Assembly: GCA_945866135.1 (NCBI GenBank)
Contig: CAMBGF010000003.1
Span: forward strand, 1-52,398
Source of the DNA: Bifidobacterium breve
Lineage (GTDB): Bacteria > Actinomycetota > Actinomycetes > S36-B12 > UBA5976
Length of the DNA: 52,398 nucleotides
Direction: 5' to 3'
Shown here: in pieces, positions 18,866 to 29,015 of the stretch
Position numbering within the stretch: the stretch's first letter is position 1
Layout: each line of letters starts with the position of its first letter
Program-made: the position numbers and the translations under genes
Notes under the pieces: model-generated
The model's input: the letters and a program-made list of their open reading frames with translations, nothing else
What the model was told of the DNA's origin: nothing
The model's database searches: none

Positions 18866-19528
18866 ATGAGTGATGCGAAGCAAGATTCCAATGACGAAGG
18901 CATTGTTCATGAGATCAAAGATGACTCTGAATTACTCGCTAAGGCACTCGGTGGCTGGGCTGGCATAGTTGATTCTGGCCTACCATTCCTGGTTTTCACC
19001 ATTGCCTATCTTGCTACTGACCGAAATTTACAAGTCACTCTTTACGCGGCGCTCGGCACAGCTGCGATTTTGGCGGTACTGCGACTTGCCCGAAAGCAGT
19101 CGCTGCAACAGGTACTAGCTGGCCTGTTTGGAATAGCGATTGCGGCATTTCTCGCACGCCGTACTGGGAATGCGGATAATTTTTTCCTGCCAGGGATTCT
19201 GACAAATGCCGCTTATACAGCCGCTTGCTTAGTAAGTATTCTCGCGAAACGGCCACTGCTTGGTTATGTACTGGAAGCCATGCGCGGCAATGATATGTCG
19301 TGGGTAAAGGACACCAAGAAGCACAAATTATTTAGCACGATCACTTGGTTGTGGACTTTGATGTTTGGAATTCGTGTTGCAATCATGTTGCCTCTATATT
19401 TTTTGGGCCAGACTGCTGCGTTAGGTACGTTAAAGATTCTTTTGGGATATCCATTATTCGCACTTGCAATATTCCTCACATATCGATTGTTAACAAAAGA
19501 CAAATTGCTTTCGGGTGAAAACTCGTGA
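18866..19528 (+). CDS. DUF3159 membrane protein
   Basis: LGGWAGIVDSGLPFLVFTIAYL...FGIAIAAFLARRTGNADNFFLPGILTNAAY. Confidence 0.88.
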   Translation: MSDAKQDSNDEGIVHEIKDDSELLAKALGGWAGIVDSGLPFLVFTIAYLATDRNLQVTLYAALGTAAILAVLRLARKQSLQQVLAGLFGIAIAAFLARRTGNADNFFLPGILTNAAYTAACLVSILAKRPLLGYVLEAMRGNDMSWVKDTKKHKLFSTITWLWTLMFGIRVAIMLPLYFLGQTAALGTLKILLGYPLFALAIFLTYRLLTKDKLLSGENS

Positions 19529-20715
19529 CAGAGACTCAAGAAACCCGAATTGGTGACGTTGTTGAATTAACAGTAGACAAAGTTGCCAATGGTGGTTTTT
19601 GTATTGCACGCCATAATGGGCAAGTTGTGTTCCTGCGTCATGGTATTCCAGGTGAAGTTGTGCGCGCGGAAATCACTGACATCAGCAAGAAATTTTTACG
19701 TGCAGATGTGGTGGAGGTTGTTACTGCCAGCGAGCATCGAACTCCGGCGCCATGCAGTTACGCGGGAACTTGTGGTGGTTGTGACTGGCAACACGTTAGC
19801 TTGTCCCATCAGCGAGAGTTAAAGAGTGAAGTTGTGCGCGAACAACTTGCACACTTAGGTGGAATCACCCATGTCAATGGAAAACCCCTTGCGGAATTTG
19901 CGGTAGTAGCTCTTTCGCCGCAAGAAACTGGATTACGTTGGCGCACTCGAAATCGTTACTCTCGCATTGGCGGTGTTTCGGTGGGGTTGAAGATGACTCG
20001 ATCACATACCGTAATTGAAATCGAGGATTGCTTAATTGCTGTTGAAGGCTCTGTCGCCTTGGCGCAAGCCAAAGTGCATCTGGGAACTGGCGACATAAGT
20101 ACCGCGCAGAGTTCCTCTGGTCAGCACGTAGTAGTTGATCAACGCGGTGGTCCATGGCTGGATGAAACAGTTGGGGATCGTAGTTGGCGAATTCATGCCG
20201 GTTCGTTTTGGCAAGTCCATAAAGATGCTCCAGAAGTTTTTGTGCAAACGGTTCGTCGCTTTGCGAATTTAAAAGCCGGAGATAAAGCACTAGACCTTTA
20301 CGCTGGCGCCGGATTATTTGCCGCCAGTTTGGGAGCCGATGTTCGGGAAAGTGGTGAAGTCGTTGCAGTTGAATCAGTTATTGACTCCATGCGCGATGCC
20401 CGTCGCTCGTGTAGTGATTTGCCACAACTGGATTTGATTACGGCAGATGTGAGGAAGTGGATAACTCAAATAGCTGAAGATTTTGAAGTTGTAATTTTGG
20501 ATCCACCTCGCGCCGGTGCGGGCCTTGAAGTAATTACGGAAATCGATCGCATTACCAAGCGCGCGGTTGTCTACGTGGCTTGCGAACCAAGCGCACTGGG
20601 AAGAGATGCAAAGTACTTGGCCGATGCTGGCTGGACTATGACGCAACTTGTTGGCTTAGATGCCTTCCCAATGACTGGCCATGTGGAATGCATTGCGCTT
20701 TTTGAAAGATTTTGA
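19525..20715 (+). CDS. Class I SAM-dependent RNA methyltransferase with TRAM domain (TrmA/RlmD family)
   Basis: TRAM-like N-terminus, C-x5-C-GGCDWQH cluster, ALDLYAGAGLFAASLGADV, ILDPPRAGAG, VYVACEPSALGRD. Confidence 0.9.
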   Translation: MTETQETRIGDVVELTVDKVANGGFCIARHNGQVVFLRHGIPGEVVRAEITDISKKFLRADVVEVVTASEHRTPAPCSYAGTCGGCDWQHVSLSHQRELKSEVVREQLAHLGGITHVNGKPLAEFAVVALSPQETGLRWRTRNRYSRIGGVSVGLKMTRSHTVIEIEDCLIAVEGSVALAQAKVHLGTGDISTAQSSSGQHVVVDQRGGPWLDETVGDRSWRIHAGSFWQVHKDAPEVFVQTVRRFANLKAGDKALDLYAGAGLFAASLGADVRESGEVVAVESVIDSMRDARRSCSDLPQLDLITADVRKWITQIAEDFEVVILDPPRAGAGLEVITEIDRITKRAVVYVACEPSALGRDAKYLADAGWTMTQLVGLDAFPMTGHVECIALFERF

Positions 20716-20748
20716 TCACCTGAGGTAGAAAATCCCAGTGTTCAGGCG

Positions 20749-20754
20749 TATAAT
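20749..20754 (+). promoter_or_regulatory. Predicted -10 element of acnA
   Basis: Perfect TATAAT 38 nt upstream of predicted GTG start; weak -35. Confidence 0.55.
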
Positions 20755-20755
20755 T

Positions 20756-20773
20756 TATCTTGACATCAAGATA
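20756..20773. promoter_or_regulatory. Perfect 18-bp palindromic operator candidate upstream of acnA
   Basis: TATCTTGA-CA-TCAAGATA immediately downstream of TATAAT, overlapping the expected transcription start. Confidence 0.7.
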
Positions 20774-20786
20774 CTTTAGGAGTCTC

Positions 20787-23450
20787 GTGAGCAGCCTTAA
20801 TTCCTTCAACGCCAAATCCGAACTAACTGTGGCTGGTAAGAATTACACGATTTTTCGGCTGGATGCGTTGCCGCACGCAAAGCTGCTGCCTTTCACTCAT
20901 AAAGTTTTGCTGGAGAATTTGTTACGAACTGAAGATGGCGCAAATGTGACTGCTGCGCAGATTGAAACTTTGGCTAATTGGGATTCTCAAGCTGAGCCAA
21001 CTGATGAAATTCAATTCACTCCAGCCCGCGTGATCATGCAGGATTTCACTGGAGTTCCCTGCATAGTTGATCTGGCCACAATGCGAGAAGCCGTTACCGA
21101 ACTTGGTGGGGATCCAAATCAGATCAATCCGCTAGCACCTGCCGAACTTGTAATTGACCATTCGGTAATTGCAGATTTCTTTGGGGACTCTGCAGCTGCC
21201 GATAAAAACGTTGAACTTGAGTATGAAAGAAATAATGAGCGCTACAAGTTCTTGCGCTGGGGTCAGGACGCCTTCACAGATTTTAAAGTTGTGCCACCTG
21301 GCACGGGAATTGTTCATCAAGTAAATATTGAAGCGTTAGCGCGCGTAGTAATGGTTCGAGATGGGCTGGCTTATCCAGATAGTTGTGTTGGTACTGATTC
21401 ACACACAACTATGGTCAATGGCCTTGGTGTACTTGGTTGGGGAGTAGGAGGCATTGAAGCTGAAGCCGCAATGCTCGGGCAACCAGTTTCGATGTTGATT
21501 CCACGAGTAGTTGGCTTTAAATTGTTTGGACAAATGCAGCCGGGCACTACTGCCACGGACTTAGTGCTAACAATTACCGAAATGTTGCGCAAGCACGGCG
21601 TGGTTGGAAAATTTGTGGAGTTCTATGGTGAGGGTGTTACTGCAGTTTCGCTGGCCAATCGCGCAACGATCGGAAACATGAGTCCAGAATATGGATCGAC
21701 TGCCGCAATTTTCCCAATTGATGAGGAAACTCTTAATTACCTGCGGCTAACTGGTCGACCAGAATCTCAAATTGCATTAATCAAGGCTTACACCCAAGCC
21801 CAAGGTCTGTGGCACGATGTGGCACTTGAGCCAACATATTCGGAATACATCGAACTTGATTTAGGCGAAGTTCGCCCTTCGATAGCTGGACCAAAGCGAC
21901 CACAAGATCGAGTCCCTCTTGCAGATGCAGCAACATCTTTTGAAACAGCAGTAGCGACGTTCACTAAAGATCGAAACAAAACCGGCGCAGTGACTATGGG
22001 TAAAGAATCCTTTGAGGTTGGAAACGGCGCAGTAGTTATTGCGGCGATAACTTCCTGTACAAATACTTCAAACCCATCAGTGATGATGGCTGCTGGGTTA
22101 CTTGCTAAGAAAGCAGTGGAAAAGGGTCTAGTTAGTAAGCCTTGGGTTAAAACTACTTTGGCACCTGGGTCACAAGTAGTTACTGATTACTACAACAAAT
22201 CAGGGCTGACTAAGTATTTGGATGCGCTTGGTTTTAATCTCGTTGGCTATGGCTGCACAACTTGTATTGGTAATTCGGGTCCAATTGCGCCAGAAATTAG
22301 CTCAGTCATTGCGGAAAATAATTTAGCCGCAGTAGCCGTACTTTCCGGAAATCGAAACTTTGAGGGTCGAATCAATCCAGATGTAAAAATGAATTATTTG
22401 GCGTCGCCACCACTTGTGGTTGCGTACGCGATTGCAGGTTCGATGGCAATTGACATCCAAAATGATTCCCTCGGTGATGATAAAAATGGCAATCCGGTTT
22501 ACTTGAAGGACATTTGGCCAACTTCACAAGAAATTGCAGATGTAATTGACTCCTCAATTGATGCGCAGATGTTTACTTCTCGCTACAAGGATGTCTTTGC
22601 TGGGGATGCGCGTTGGCAAAATCTTGATACTCCAACCGGAGCAACTTTCGCCTGGGATCCAAAAAGCACTTACGTCAGGCGGCCGCCATATTTTGAAGAC
22701 ATGCCAGCTAACCCGGTACCTGTCACCGATGTCTTTGGCGCGCGAGTACTTGCAAAGTTAGGTGACTCAGTTACGACTGATCATATTTCTCCTGCAGGTT
22801 CAATTCGCGAAGACAGTCCAGCGGGTAAGTACTTAAGAGAAAATGGCGTTGCCAGAGCAGACTTTAACTCCTATGGATCACGTCGGGGAAATCATGAAGT
22901 GATGATTCGCGGAACTTTTGCAAACATCCGGCTGCGTAACCAACTCCTTGATGATGTCGAAGGCGGATTTACGCGCGACTTCACATTAGATGACGCGCCA
23001 CAAACTTCGATTTATGAAGCTTCAGTAAATGCTGCGGCAAAGAATGTGCCGATGGTAATTCTTGCTGGCAAGGAATATGGATCGGGCTCATCTCGAGACT
23101 GGGCCGCAAAGGGCACCGCGCTGCTTGGAGTTCGAGTCGTGATCGCAGAATCTTATGAACGAATTCATCGCTCTAACTTGATTGGTATGGGAGTGTTACC
23201 TCTGCAGTACCCAGCAGGGGAGTCTGCTGATTCGCTTGGCTTAACTGGCACCGAAACTTTCGATGTGACTGGAATTGTGGAATTGAACAATGGCGTAACA
23301 CCAAAAACTGTTACGGTCACAGCTCGCGCCGAAGACGGAAAAGTCGTCAAATTCTTGGCTGTGTTGCGAATCGATACCCCAGGAGAAGCTGATTATTTCC
23401 GCCATGGTGGAATTCTGCAGTACGTCCTTCGTTCACTTGTAAGCGCTTAA
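20787..23450 (+). CDS. acnA: Aconitate hydratase AcnA
   Basis: [83 protein letters not shown] before GTG 20787. Confidence 0.96.
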   Translation: MSSLNSFNAKSELTVAGKNYTIFRLDALPHAKLLPFTHKVLLENLLRTEDGANVTAAQIETLANWDSQAEPTDEIQFTPARVIMQDFTGVPCIVDLATMREAVTELGGDPNQINPLAPAELVIDHSVIADFFGDSAAADKNVELEYERNNERYKFLRWGQDAFTDFKVVPPGTGIVHQVNIEALARVVMVRDGLAYPDSCVGTDSHTTMVNGLGVLGWGVGGIEAEAAMLGQPVSMLIPRVVGFKLFGQMQPGTTATDLVLTITEMLRKHGVVGKFVEFYGEGVTAVSLANRATIGNMSPEYGSTAAIFPIDEETLNYLRLTGRPESQIALIKAYTQAQGLWHDVALEPTYSEYIELDLGEVRPSIAGPKRPQDRVPLADAATSFETAVATFTKDRNKTGAVTMGKESFEVGNGAVVIAAITSCTNTSNPSVMMAAGLLAKKAVEKGLVSKPWVKTTLAPGSQVVTDYYNKSGLTKYLDALGFNLVGYGCTTCIGNSGPIAPEISSVIAENNLAAVAVLSGNRNFEGRINPDVKMNYLASPPLVVAYAIAGSMAIDIQNDSLGDDKNGNPVYLKDIWPTSQEIADVIDSSIDAQMFTSRYKDVFAGDARWQNLDTPTGATFAWDPKSTYVRRPPYFEDMPANPVPVTDVFGARVLAKLGDSVTTDHISPAGSIREDSPAGKYLRENGVARADFNSYGSRRGNHEVMIRGTFANIRLRNQLLDDVEGGFTRDFTLDDAPQTSIYEASVNAAAKNVPMVILAGKEYGSGSSRDWAAKGTALLGVRVVIAESYERIHRSNLIGMGVLPLQYPAGESADSLGLTGTETFDVTGIVELNNGVTPKTVTVTARAEDGKVVKFLAVLRIDTPGEADYFRHGGILQYVLRSLVSA

Positions 23451-23462
23451 CCGCTTAACTTC

Positions 23463-23801
23463 ATGAACAGTTGGCCATCTGATCTGATGCCTGCCGGTGC
23501 TACTGGGTGGGAAGTTAAGGCAGTCGCCTGGTTACTGGATCGTTGTCCTTCAGAGTTTCGTACTTATGAAATATTTCGCACGCATCCAGCAGCGCTTGGT
23601 TACGTAACGCAATTTCATTTGGAACATCAAGTGCAGGCAATCCGAGATGCCTACCGAAGCGCGCGAACTACTGCCAATTTAAAACCAGAACCACTCGATG
23701 AACTACTTGCTGCGCTAGAGCACGAGGGCGCTCGATTAGCTTTGGAACTAGAACAGGCCAGCTCGGTTATCAAAGCTCTAATTGGCCAGAATTCCAATTA
23801 A
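23463..23801 (+). CDS. Conserved-looking hypothetical protein between acnA and dxs
   Basis: 112-aa ORF starting 12 nt after acnA stop, same strand, amphipathic composition. Confidence 0.6.
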   Translation: MNSWPSDLMPAGATGWEVKAVAWLLDRCPSEFRTYEIFRTHPAALGYVTQFHLEHQVQAIRDAYRSARTTANLKPEPLDELLAALEHEGARLALELEQASSVIKALIGQNSN

Positions 23802-23936
23802 CATAGGCCCGTTTCGAAGTAGGCCAGTGCGCTGGCGCAAGGCATTTAACTCAATAGGTGATTAGACTTGGCAGATGATCCCGCGGCAAGTCGGTGGGAA
23901 ATTGCTAGCGGCAAAATGATTTGCGAAGGTGGGTTT

Positions 23937-25814
23937 ATGTCAATCTTAAAAGGCGTTGAGTCACCAGCAGACTTGCGCTCATTGACCCCTATGCAACTGG
24001 ATCAACTTGCCATTGAGATCCGAGCTTCCCTTGTGGACTACGTGACGCGCACTGGCGGTCACTTAGGTCCAAACCTTGGCGTGGTTGAGCTCACTCTGGC
24101 GTTGCACTTAGTTTTTGACTCGCCTAAAGATCCAATCCTGTGGGATACGGGCCATCAAACTTATGTGCACAAAATGATTACTGGTCGTGCGGGAGATTTT
24201 GATTCACTTCGCCAGGAAGGCGGGCTATCGGGTTATCCGAGCCGGGCCGAAAGTATTCACGACGTTATTGAAAATAGTCACGCTTCAACGGCGCTTTCTT
24301 ATGCAGATGGCATCGCGAAGGCTTTTGAGATCCATGGGGAAAGTGATCGCCATGTAGTTGCAGTCGTAGGTGACGGCGCCCTTACTGGTGGCATGACTTG
24401 GGAAGCTTTAAATAACATTGCAGATGGTTCGGATCGATCTATAGTCATCGTTGTTAATGACAACGAACGCTCATACTCACCAACTATTGGCGGCATGGCG
24501 CGACATCTGGCCACGTTGCGGACAAATCGAGGTTACGAAAAATTCTTAGACTGGGGTAAATCCGTCTTGGAACGAACTCCAGTAGTTGGCGCGCCGGTCT
24601 ATGACGCCCTGCATGGCATGAAAAAAGGTATTAAAGATTTCATCGCACCACAGGGTTTGTTTGAAGATCTCGGGCTTAAGTACATCGGTCCCATCGATGG
24701 TCACAATATCTCTGATATGAAATTTGCATTTCAACGTGCGCGCGATTTCGGTGCACCCGTGATTGTGCACGTAATCACCGAAAAGGGTAGGGGTTACCAG
24801 CCAGCTGAATCAGATGAGGCTGACCGATTCCACGCCGTAGGAATTGTAGATCCAGACACGGGTAAGCCATTAACACAATCAGCAAAATCTTGGACTTCAG
24901 TATTTTCAGGGGAGCTAGTTGCCATTGGAAGTGAGCGACAAGATGTTGTGGCAATCACAGCAGCCATGCTTGGTCCAACGGGTTTAACACCGTTCGCAGA
25001 AAAGTATCCGACTCGCACCTTTGATGTTGGAATTGCGGAGCAGCATGCAGTCACCAGCGCTGTTGGTATGGCACATGCTGGACTTCATCCAGTCGTTGCA
25101 ATTTATTCAACATTCTTAAATCGCGCAGTTGATCAAGTGATTATGGACTGCGCGCTCCACAATGCAGGTGTCACCTTTGCCCTGGATCGCTCTGGAGTTA
25201 CCGGCGACGACGGCGCCAGCCATAACGGAATGTGGGATATGGCGTTACTACGCGTCGTTCCAAATTTGGATTTATATGCACCGCGCGATGGTCAACAATT
25301 GAAATCTGCTTTACGTAGTTCGGTAGCAAAATCAGATCACCCTACGGTGATTCGTTTTTCTAAGGGCGCAGTCCCAGCTGACATCCCAGCAGTAACGCAA
25401 CTTGGTTTTGCTGATGTGCTGCTAGCAACCCAGCGACCAGATGTCAGCATCGTTGCAATCGGTGTGATGGCTACTCCGGCTCTGGAGGCCGCGCATAGTC
25501 TGCAAGACCAGGGTTTTAATGTGGAAGTAATCGATCCCGTTCAAGTCTTGCCGTTATCGCCAGGTCTAATTAACTACTTGAGCAACCGAGAATTTGTCGT
25601 AACAATCGAAGATGGATTAGTTGATGGCGGCATTGGTGAAGCGATTGGTAGCGCGCTGCGCAGGGCTAATTCGCCGACTCGAGTTATCTCACTTGGCGTT
25701 CCAAAGAAATTCTTAGATCACGCCACTCGAAAGTCAATCCTAAATAGTTTGCAACTCGATGCCCAGGGTATTGCAGCAACAATTGCTGAGGGTCTAAAAA
25801 CGACCGTTAGGTAA
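23937..25814 (+). CDS. dxs: 1-deoxy-D-xylulose-5-phosphate synthase
   Basis: TRTGGHLGPNLGVVELTLALH, VVGDGALTGGMTWEALNNIA, FDVGIAEQHAVTSAVGMA, DRSGVTGDDGASHNG; internal start MSILKGVESPADLRSL preferred over track start. Confidence 0.96.
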   Translation: MSILKGVESPADLRSLTPMQLDQLAIEIRASLVDYVTRTGGHLGPNLGVVELTLALHLVFDSPKDPILWDTGHQTYVHKMITGRAGDFDSLRQEGGLSGYPSRAESIHDVIENSHASTALSYADGIAKAFEIHGESDRHVVAVVGDGALTGGMTWEALNNIADGSDRSIVIVVNDNERSYSPTIGGMARHLATLRTNRGYEKFLDWGKSVLERTPVVGAPVYDALHGMKKGIKDFIAPQGLFEDLGLKYIGPIDGHNISDMKFAFQRARDFGAPVIVHVITEKGRGYQPAESDEADRFHAVGIVDPDTGKPLTQSAKSWTSVFSGELVAIGSERQDVVAITAAMLGPTGLTPFAEKYPTRTFDVGIAEQHAVTSAVGMAHAGLHPVVAIYSTFLNRAVDQVIMDCALHNAGVTFALDRSGVTGDDGASHNGMWDMALLRVVPNLDLYAPRDGQQLKSALRSSVAKSDHPTVIRFSKGAVPADIPAVTQLGFADVLLATQRPDVSIVAIGVMATPALEAAHSLQDQGFNVEVIDPVQVLPLSPGLINYLSNREFVVTIEDGLVDGGIGEAIGSALRRANSPTRVISLGVPKKFLDHATRKSILNSLQLDAQGIAATIAEGLKTTVR

Positions 25815-27099
25815 CGACTTTCGCTGGTTGCGAAACTTGGTCTTGAACCATAAACCAAATGGCAGTCTCCAAAACTGGAGCCACAATTTCAATTTGCCAG
25901 AGTCTGGCTCCAAAATTCATTAACTCAACGCGCAGCAGTTCTGGGGTCTCGGGCGGGGACCAAAGTACTCGACGAATGGTTTCTGGCGTCATCAGATTTT
26001 CAACTGGCAGATTTAGTTCTTCTGCCGTGGCAGCTAATTGTCCGCGCGTGAATTCCAGTCGGCGCCAGGCCACAGGATTACGGACCTCCCAGTTTCGTGG
26101 CGCAGGCGTGCCAGTAGCTGGCAACTTAACTGGTGGCAACTGGTCTTCCGATAATTCATGCGCACGAATCGCTGCTTGAATCCAGATATCAGCATGGCGC
26201 TTAACATTTCGCAAATGCATAAATGAAAGAGTCCGCAAGTCTGTCTTTGTAGTCAGGCCAGAATTAGCAATTGTGACGATATGTGAATCTGAAAGGATTC
26301 GCCCAGCTGCGATGTCTTGTTCGCGCGCAATCTCATCACGCGCCTGCCAAACTTCTCGAACAATTGCAATCTCACGTGGACTTCGAATAACGTGCATTCC
26401 AGAAGTTCGCCGCCACGGGTCAACTCGTTCAATTGGAACAGTGGTTCGCCGGACATGATCAAATTCCTGGATAGCCCACTCACGTTTTCCAGCGGCAATA
26501 AGTTGTTGATCCAAAACATTCCAGAGTTCGATGAGGAACTCAACATCTAGCGCTGCATAATTTAGCCAGGAATCTGGAAGTGGGCGAGTTGACCAATCGG
26601 CTGCGCTGTGTTCTTTAGCTAAGGAAAATCCAAGTTGCGTTTCGATCATTGGACCTAAACCAACTCGAGGCAATCCCAATAGTCGCCCTGCTAACTCAGT
26701 ATCGAATAATCCGGCAGTTGGAACTAATCCAACTTCGGCCAGACAAACCAAATCTTGGGAAGCAGCGTGCAAAATCCAATCAACATCTTGCAATGCTGCT
26801 TGCAACAAATCTAGGTTCGCAAAACTTGTCGGATCAATTAAGTGGGAACCACAACCTTCGCGACGAAGTTGGATTAGGTATGCCCGTTGGCTAAATTTGA
26901 ATCCGCTAGCTCGCTCAGCATCTAATGCAACTGGCCCAGTTCCCTTTGAAATAGCAGCGACAATAGCAAGTAATTCCGCGGGTGTGGTAGCAATTTTGGG
27001 TAGCCCATCACGAGGCTCTGAGACCTTAATACTGTTGACTTCCGGAATCTCTTCGGCAGCAACAATAACTGCTAAGTCGTCAGTATTTTCCGATGTCAT
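25807..27099 (-). CDS. Ribonuclease D-like 3'-5' exonuclease with HRDC domain
   Basis: GPVALDAERASGFKFSQRAYLIQLRR, DTELAGRLLGLPRVGLGPMIETQLG, WLNYAALDVEFLIELW; HRDC-like tail. Confidence 0.9.
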   Translation of the reverse strand: MTSENTDDLAVIVAAEEIPEVNSIKVSEPRDGLPKIATTPAELLAIVAAISKGTGPVALDAERASGFKFSQRAYLIQLRREGCGSHLIDPTSFANLDLLQAALQDVDWILHAASQDLVCLAEVGLVPTAGLFDTELAGRLLGLPRVGLGPMIETQLGFSLAKEHSAADWSTRPLPDSWLNYAALDVEFLIELWNVLDQQLIAAGKREWAIQEFDHVRRTTVPIERVDPWRRTSGMHVIRSPREIAIVREVWQARDEIAREQDIAAGRILSDSHIVTIANSGLTTKTDLRTLSFMHLRNVKRHADIWIQAAIRAHELSEDQLPPVKLPATGTPAPRNWEVRNPVAWRRLEFTRGQLAATAEELNLPVENLMTPETIRRVLWSPPETPELLRVELMNFGARLWQIEIVAPVLETAIWFMVQDQVSQPAKVVT

Positions 27100-27110
27100 A
27101 ACTAATGGTA

Positions 27111-27686
27111 TTAGCGCTTACGGGAGAGCGCAGAAACTCCTTCTGGCAATGGCGTTAAGCCGGAACTTTTTTCAACTAATGCCAGCCAAGCTGCAATGTG
27201 AGTTGATAAGTCTGCGCCATCGGGTGACCAAGATGCGCGAATTTCTAAATCGGTATCAGTTGAGCGATCTTCTAAGCCGGCAAATGATCGGGATACTGTG
27301 CGAGTGACGGTTCCAGAGACATTGTGATAGTCCGCACCCGCATCGCGCAGGGCATCAGTTAACCAAGACCAGGCAACTTCGTCAAAGAGATCATCGGTAA
27401 CAACATCTGATTCAATTGGAGCGCGCACGAAAGAAACTACTCTAAATGTTCCATCCCAAGTCTCTTGACCCTCTGGATCATGCAGAACTATGAACCGACC
27501 TACTGCGAGTTCTTCATCGTCAGCGTCGATGGATTCCACTGCAATCGCAATGCTGTGGGGAGCTAGCCGACTCGGCGCTGGAACTTCTTCTAGGACAAAT
27601 TCTGGTCGCAGTACCGGTGATTTCAGGCTAGCTAAAGCGCTATCCCATATGTCCACGCGCGACACACCTGCTTCCAATAACTCCAT
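27111..27686 (-). CDS. DUF3000 protein
   Basis: Position next to the RNase D-like gene; FVLEEVPAPSRLAPHSIAIAVE...GRFIVLHDPEGQETWDGTFRVVSFVRAPIE. Confidence 0.85.
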   Translation of the reverse strand: MELLEAGVSRVDIWDSALASLKSPVLRPEFVLEEVPAPSRLAPHSIAIAVESIDADDEELAVGRFIVLHDPEGQETWDGTFRVVSFVRAPIESDVVTDDLFDEVAWSWLTDALRDAGADYHNVSGTVTRTVSRSFAGLEDRSTDTDLEIRASWSPDGADLSTHIAAWLALVEKSSGLTPLPEGVSALSRKR

Positions 27687-27752
27687 TACTTATAAGCATA
27701 TGAAAAATCGACGTGATGTAGGTCGAGGCGCGCGGTTAGATAGGCTAACTAA

Positions 27753-28580
27753 ATGCCCGTGATTTTAGCGCTCCTTTCAAGTTTGGTTTGGGGTTTATCC
27801 GACTTTCTTGGTGGCACATTATCTAAAAAGCGCAAGGCAGTCGCAGTTATTGGTGGCTCCCAAAGTTTTGGGTTACTTTTTGTCTCGTTACTTGCAATTG
27901 GATTTCAAGCCTGGACTTGGAATCAAACTGTTTGGATAAATGGCGCGATAGCAGGCGCCATGGGTCTACTCGGACTTGTTTGTTTTTATACCGCACTCGC
28001 GACTGGCCAAATGGGAATCGTGGCGCCGATTTCTTCGCTAAGTGCGGTAGTTCCAGTCACTATCGGTTTAGTGCAAGGTGAGCGACCATCAGCAATGCAA
28101 CTTACTGGGATTGTGGTGGCATTAATAGGTGTCATTCTGGCAAGTGGACCAGAGCTAAATGGAAAAGTCGATCCGCGCCCAGTTTTCTTAGCATTATTTG
28201 CGGCCCTAACTTTTGGTTTCTGCGTTTACTTCATGGCGCAAGGTGCCCGAATCAATCCCACTATGACAGTGACTGCTATGCGCGCAGTGCAAGTCTTCCT
28301 TGTGATTATTCTGTTTTTGGCAATTAGAAATCTCGGCGGTTTAGTAAAACGTGACATACCGATGTTGGCAACTATTGGCGCCAGTGACGCGGGCGCAAAC
28401 GTGCTCTACACATTTGCAGCCTCACTCGGATTGCTATCTGTTGTTTCGGTGCTCGGATCCCTTTACCCAATCGTCACAGTGCTATTGGCTTGGTGGATTC
28501 TCAAAGAGCGATTAATGCAAATTCAATATGTAGGAATTGCTATCACTTTTAGTGGCGTTGCCTTACTTGCTCTGGGTTAG
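27753..28580 (+). CDS. EamA/DMT-family transporter
   Basis: Ten-TM-like hydrophobic pattern, two EamA halves (LSSLVWGLSDFLGG..., PVFLALFAALTFGFCVYFMAQG...). Confidence 0.85.
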   Translation: MPVILALLSSLVWGLSDFLGGTLSKKRKAVAVIGGSQSFGLLFVSLLAIGFQAWTWNQTVWINGAIAGAMGLLGLVCFYTALATGQMGIVAPISSLSAVVPVTIGLVQGERPSAMQLTGIVVALIGVILASGPELNGKVDPRPVFLALFAALTFGFCVYFMAQGARINPTMTVTAMRAVQVFLVIILFLAIRNLGGLVKRDIPMLATIGASDAGANVLYTFAASLGLLSVVSVLGSLYPIVTVLLAWWILKERLMQIQYVGIAITFSGVALLALG

Positions 28581-28583
28581 TAA

Positions 28584-28988
28584 CTAACTTCCAGGTAACA
28601 AAGTCATGGAAATTGAATTAATGCAATAACGCAGATCTGTTGGAGTCTGGTAACCCTCACCCTCGAAGACATGTCCTAAATGCGAGTCGCAAGCTGCGCA
28701 ACGAATCTCGGTACGCACCATACCCATAGTTTTGTCTTTGATTTCGATTACAGATTCGGCAGCAAGGGGAGTGAAAAATGATGGCCAGCCACACCCACTG
28801 TGGAACTTTGCATCACTTCTAAATAATTCTGCGCCACATGCGCGACAAGCGTAAATGCCGCTGGTTTCAGTGTCGGTGTATTCACCAATGAAGGGAGCCT
28901 CGGTGCCCGATGCCCGCAGCACGCGATACTCCTCGGGACTTAATTCGTTGCGCCACTGCTCGTCAGACTTTTCTACTTTTTCAACCAT
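28584..28988 (-). CDS. msrB: Peptide-methionine (R)-S-oxide reductase MsrB
   Basis: YACRACGAELFRSDAKFHSGCGWPSFFTPL, RTEIRCAACDSHLGHVFEGE, RYCINSISM. Confidence 0.96.
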   Translation of the reverse strand: MVEKVEKSDEQWRNELSPEEYRVLRASGTEAPFIGEYTDTETSGIYACRACGAELFRSDAKFHSGCGWPSFFTPLAAESVIEIKDKTMGMVRTEIRCAACDSHLGHVFEGEGYQTPTDLRYCINSISMTLLPGS

Positions 28989-29015
28989 GGCTCAAGGTTA
29001 CGGCAGAAATGAAAA

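Noticed and set aside
28576-28588. GTTAGTAACTAAC palindrome at the EamA/msrB convergent stops
   Set aside because: Explained by two facing TAG stop codons; too short to call a terminator or operator
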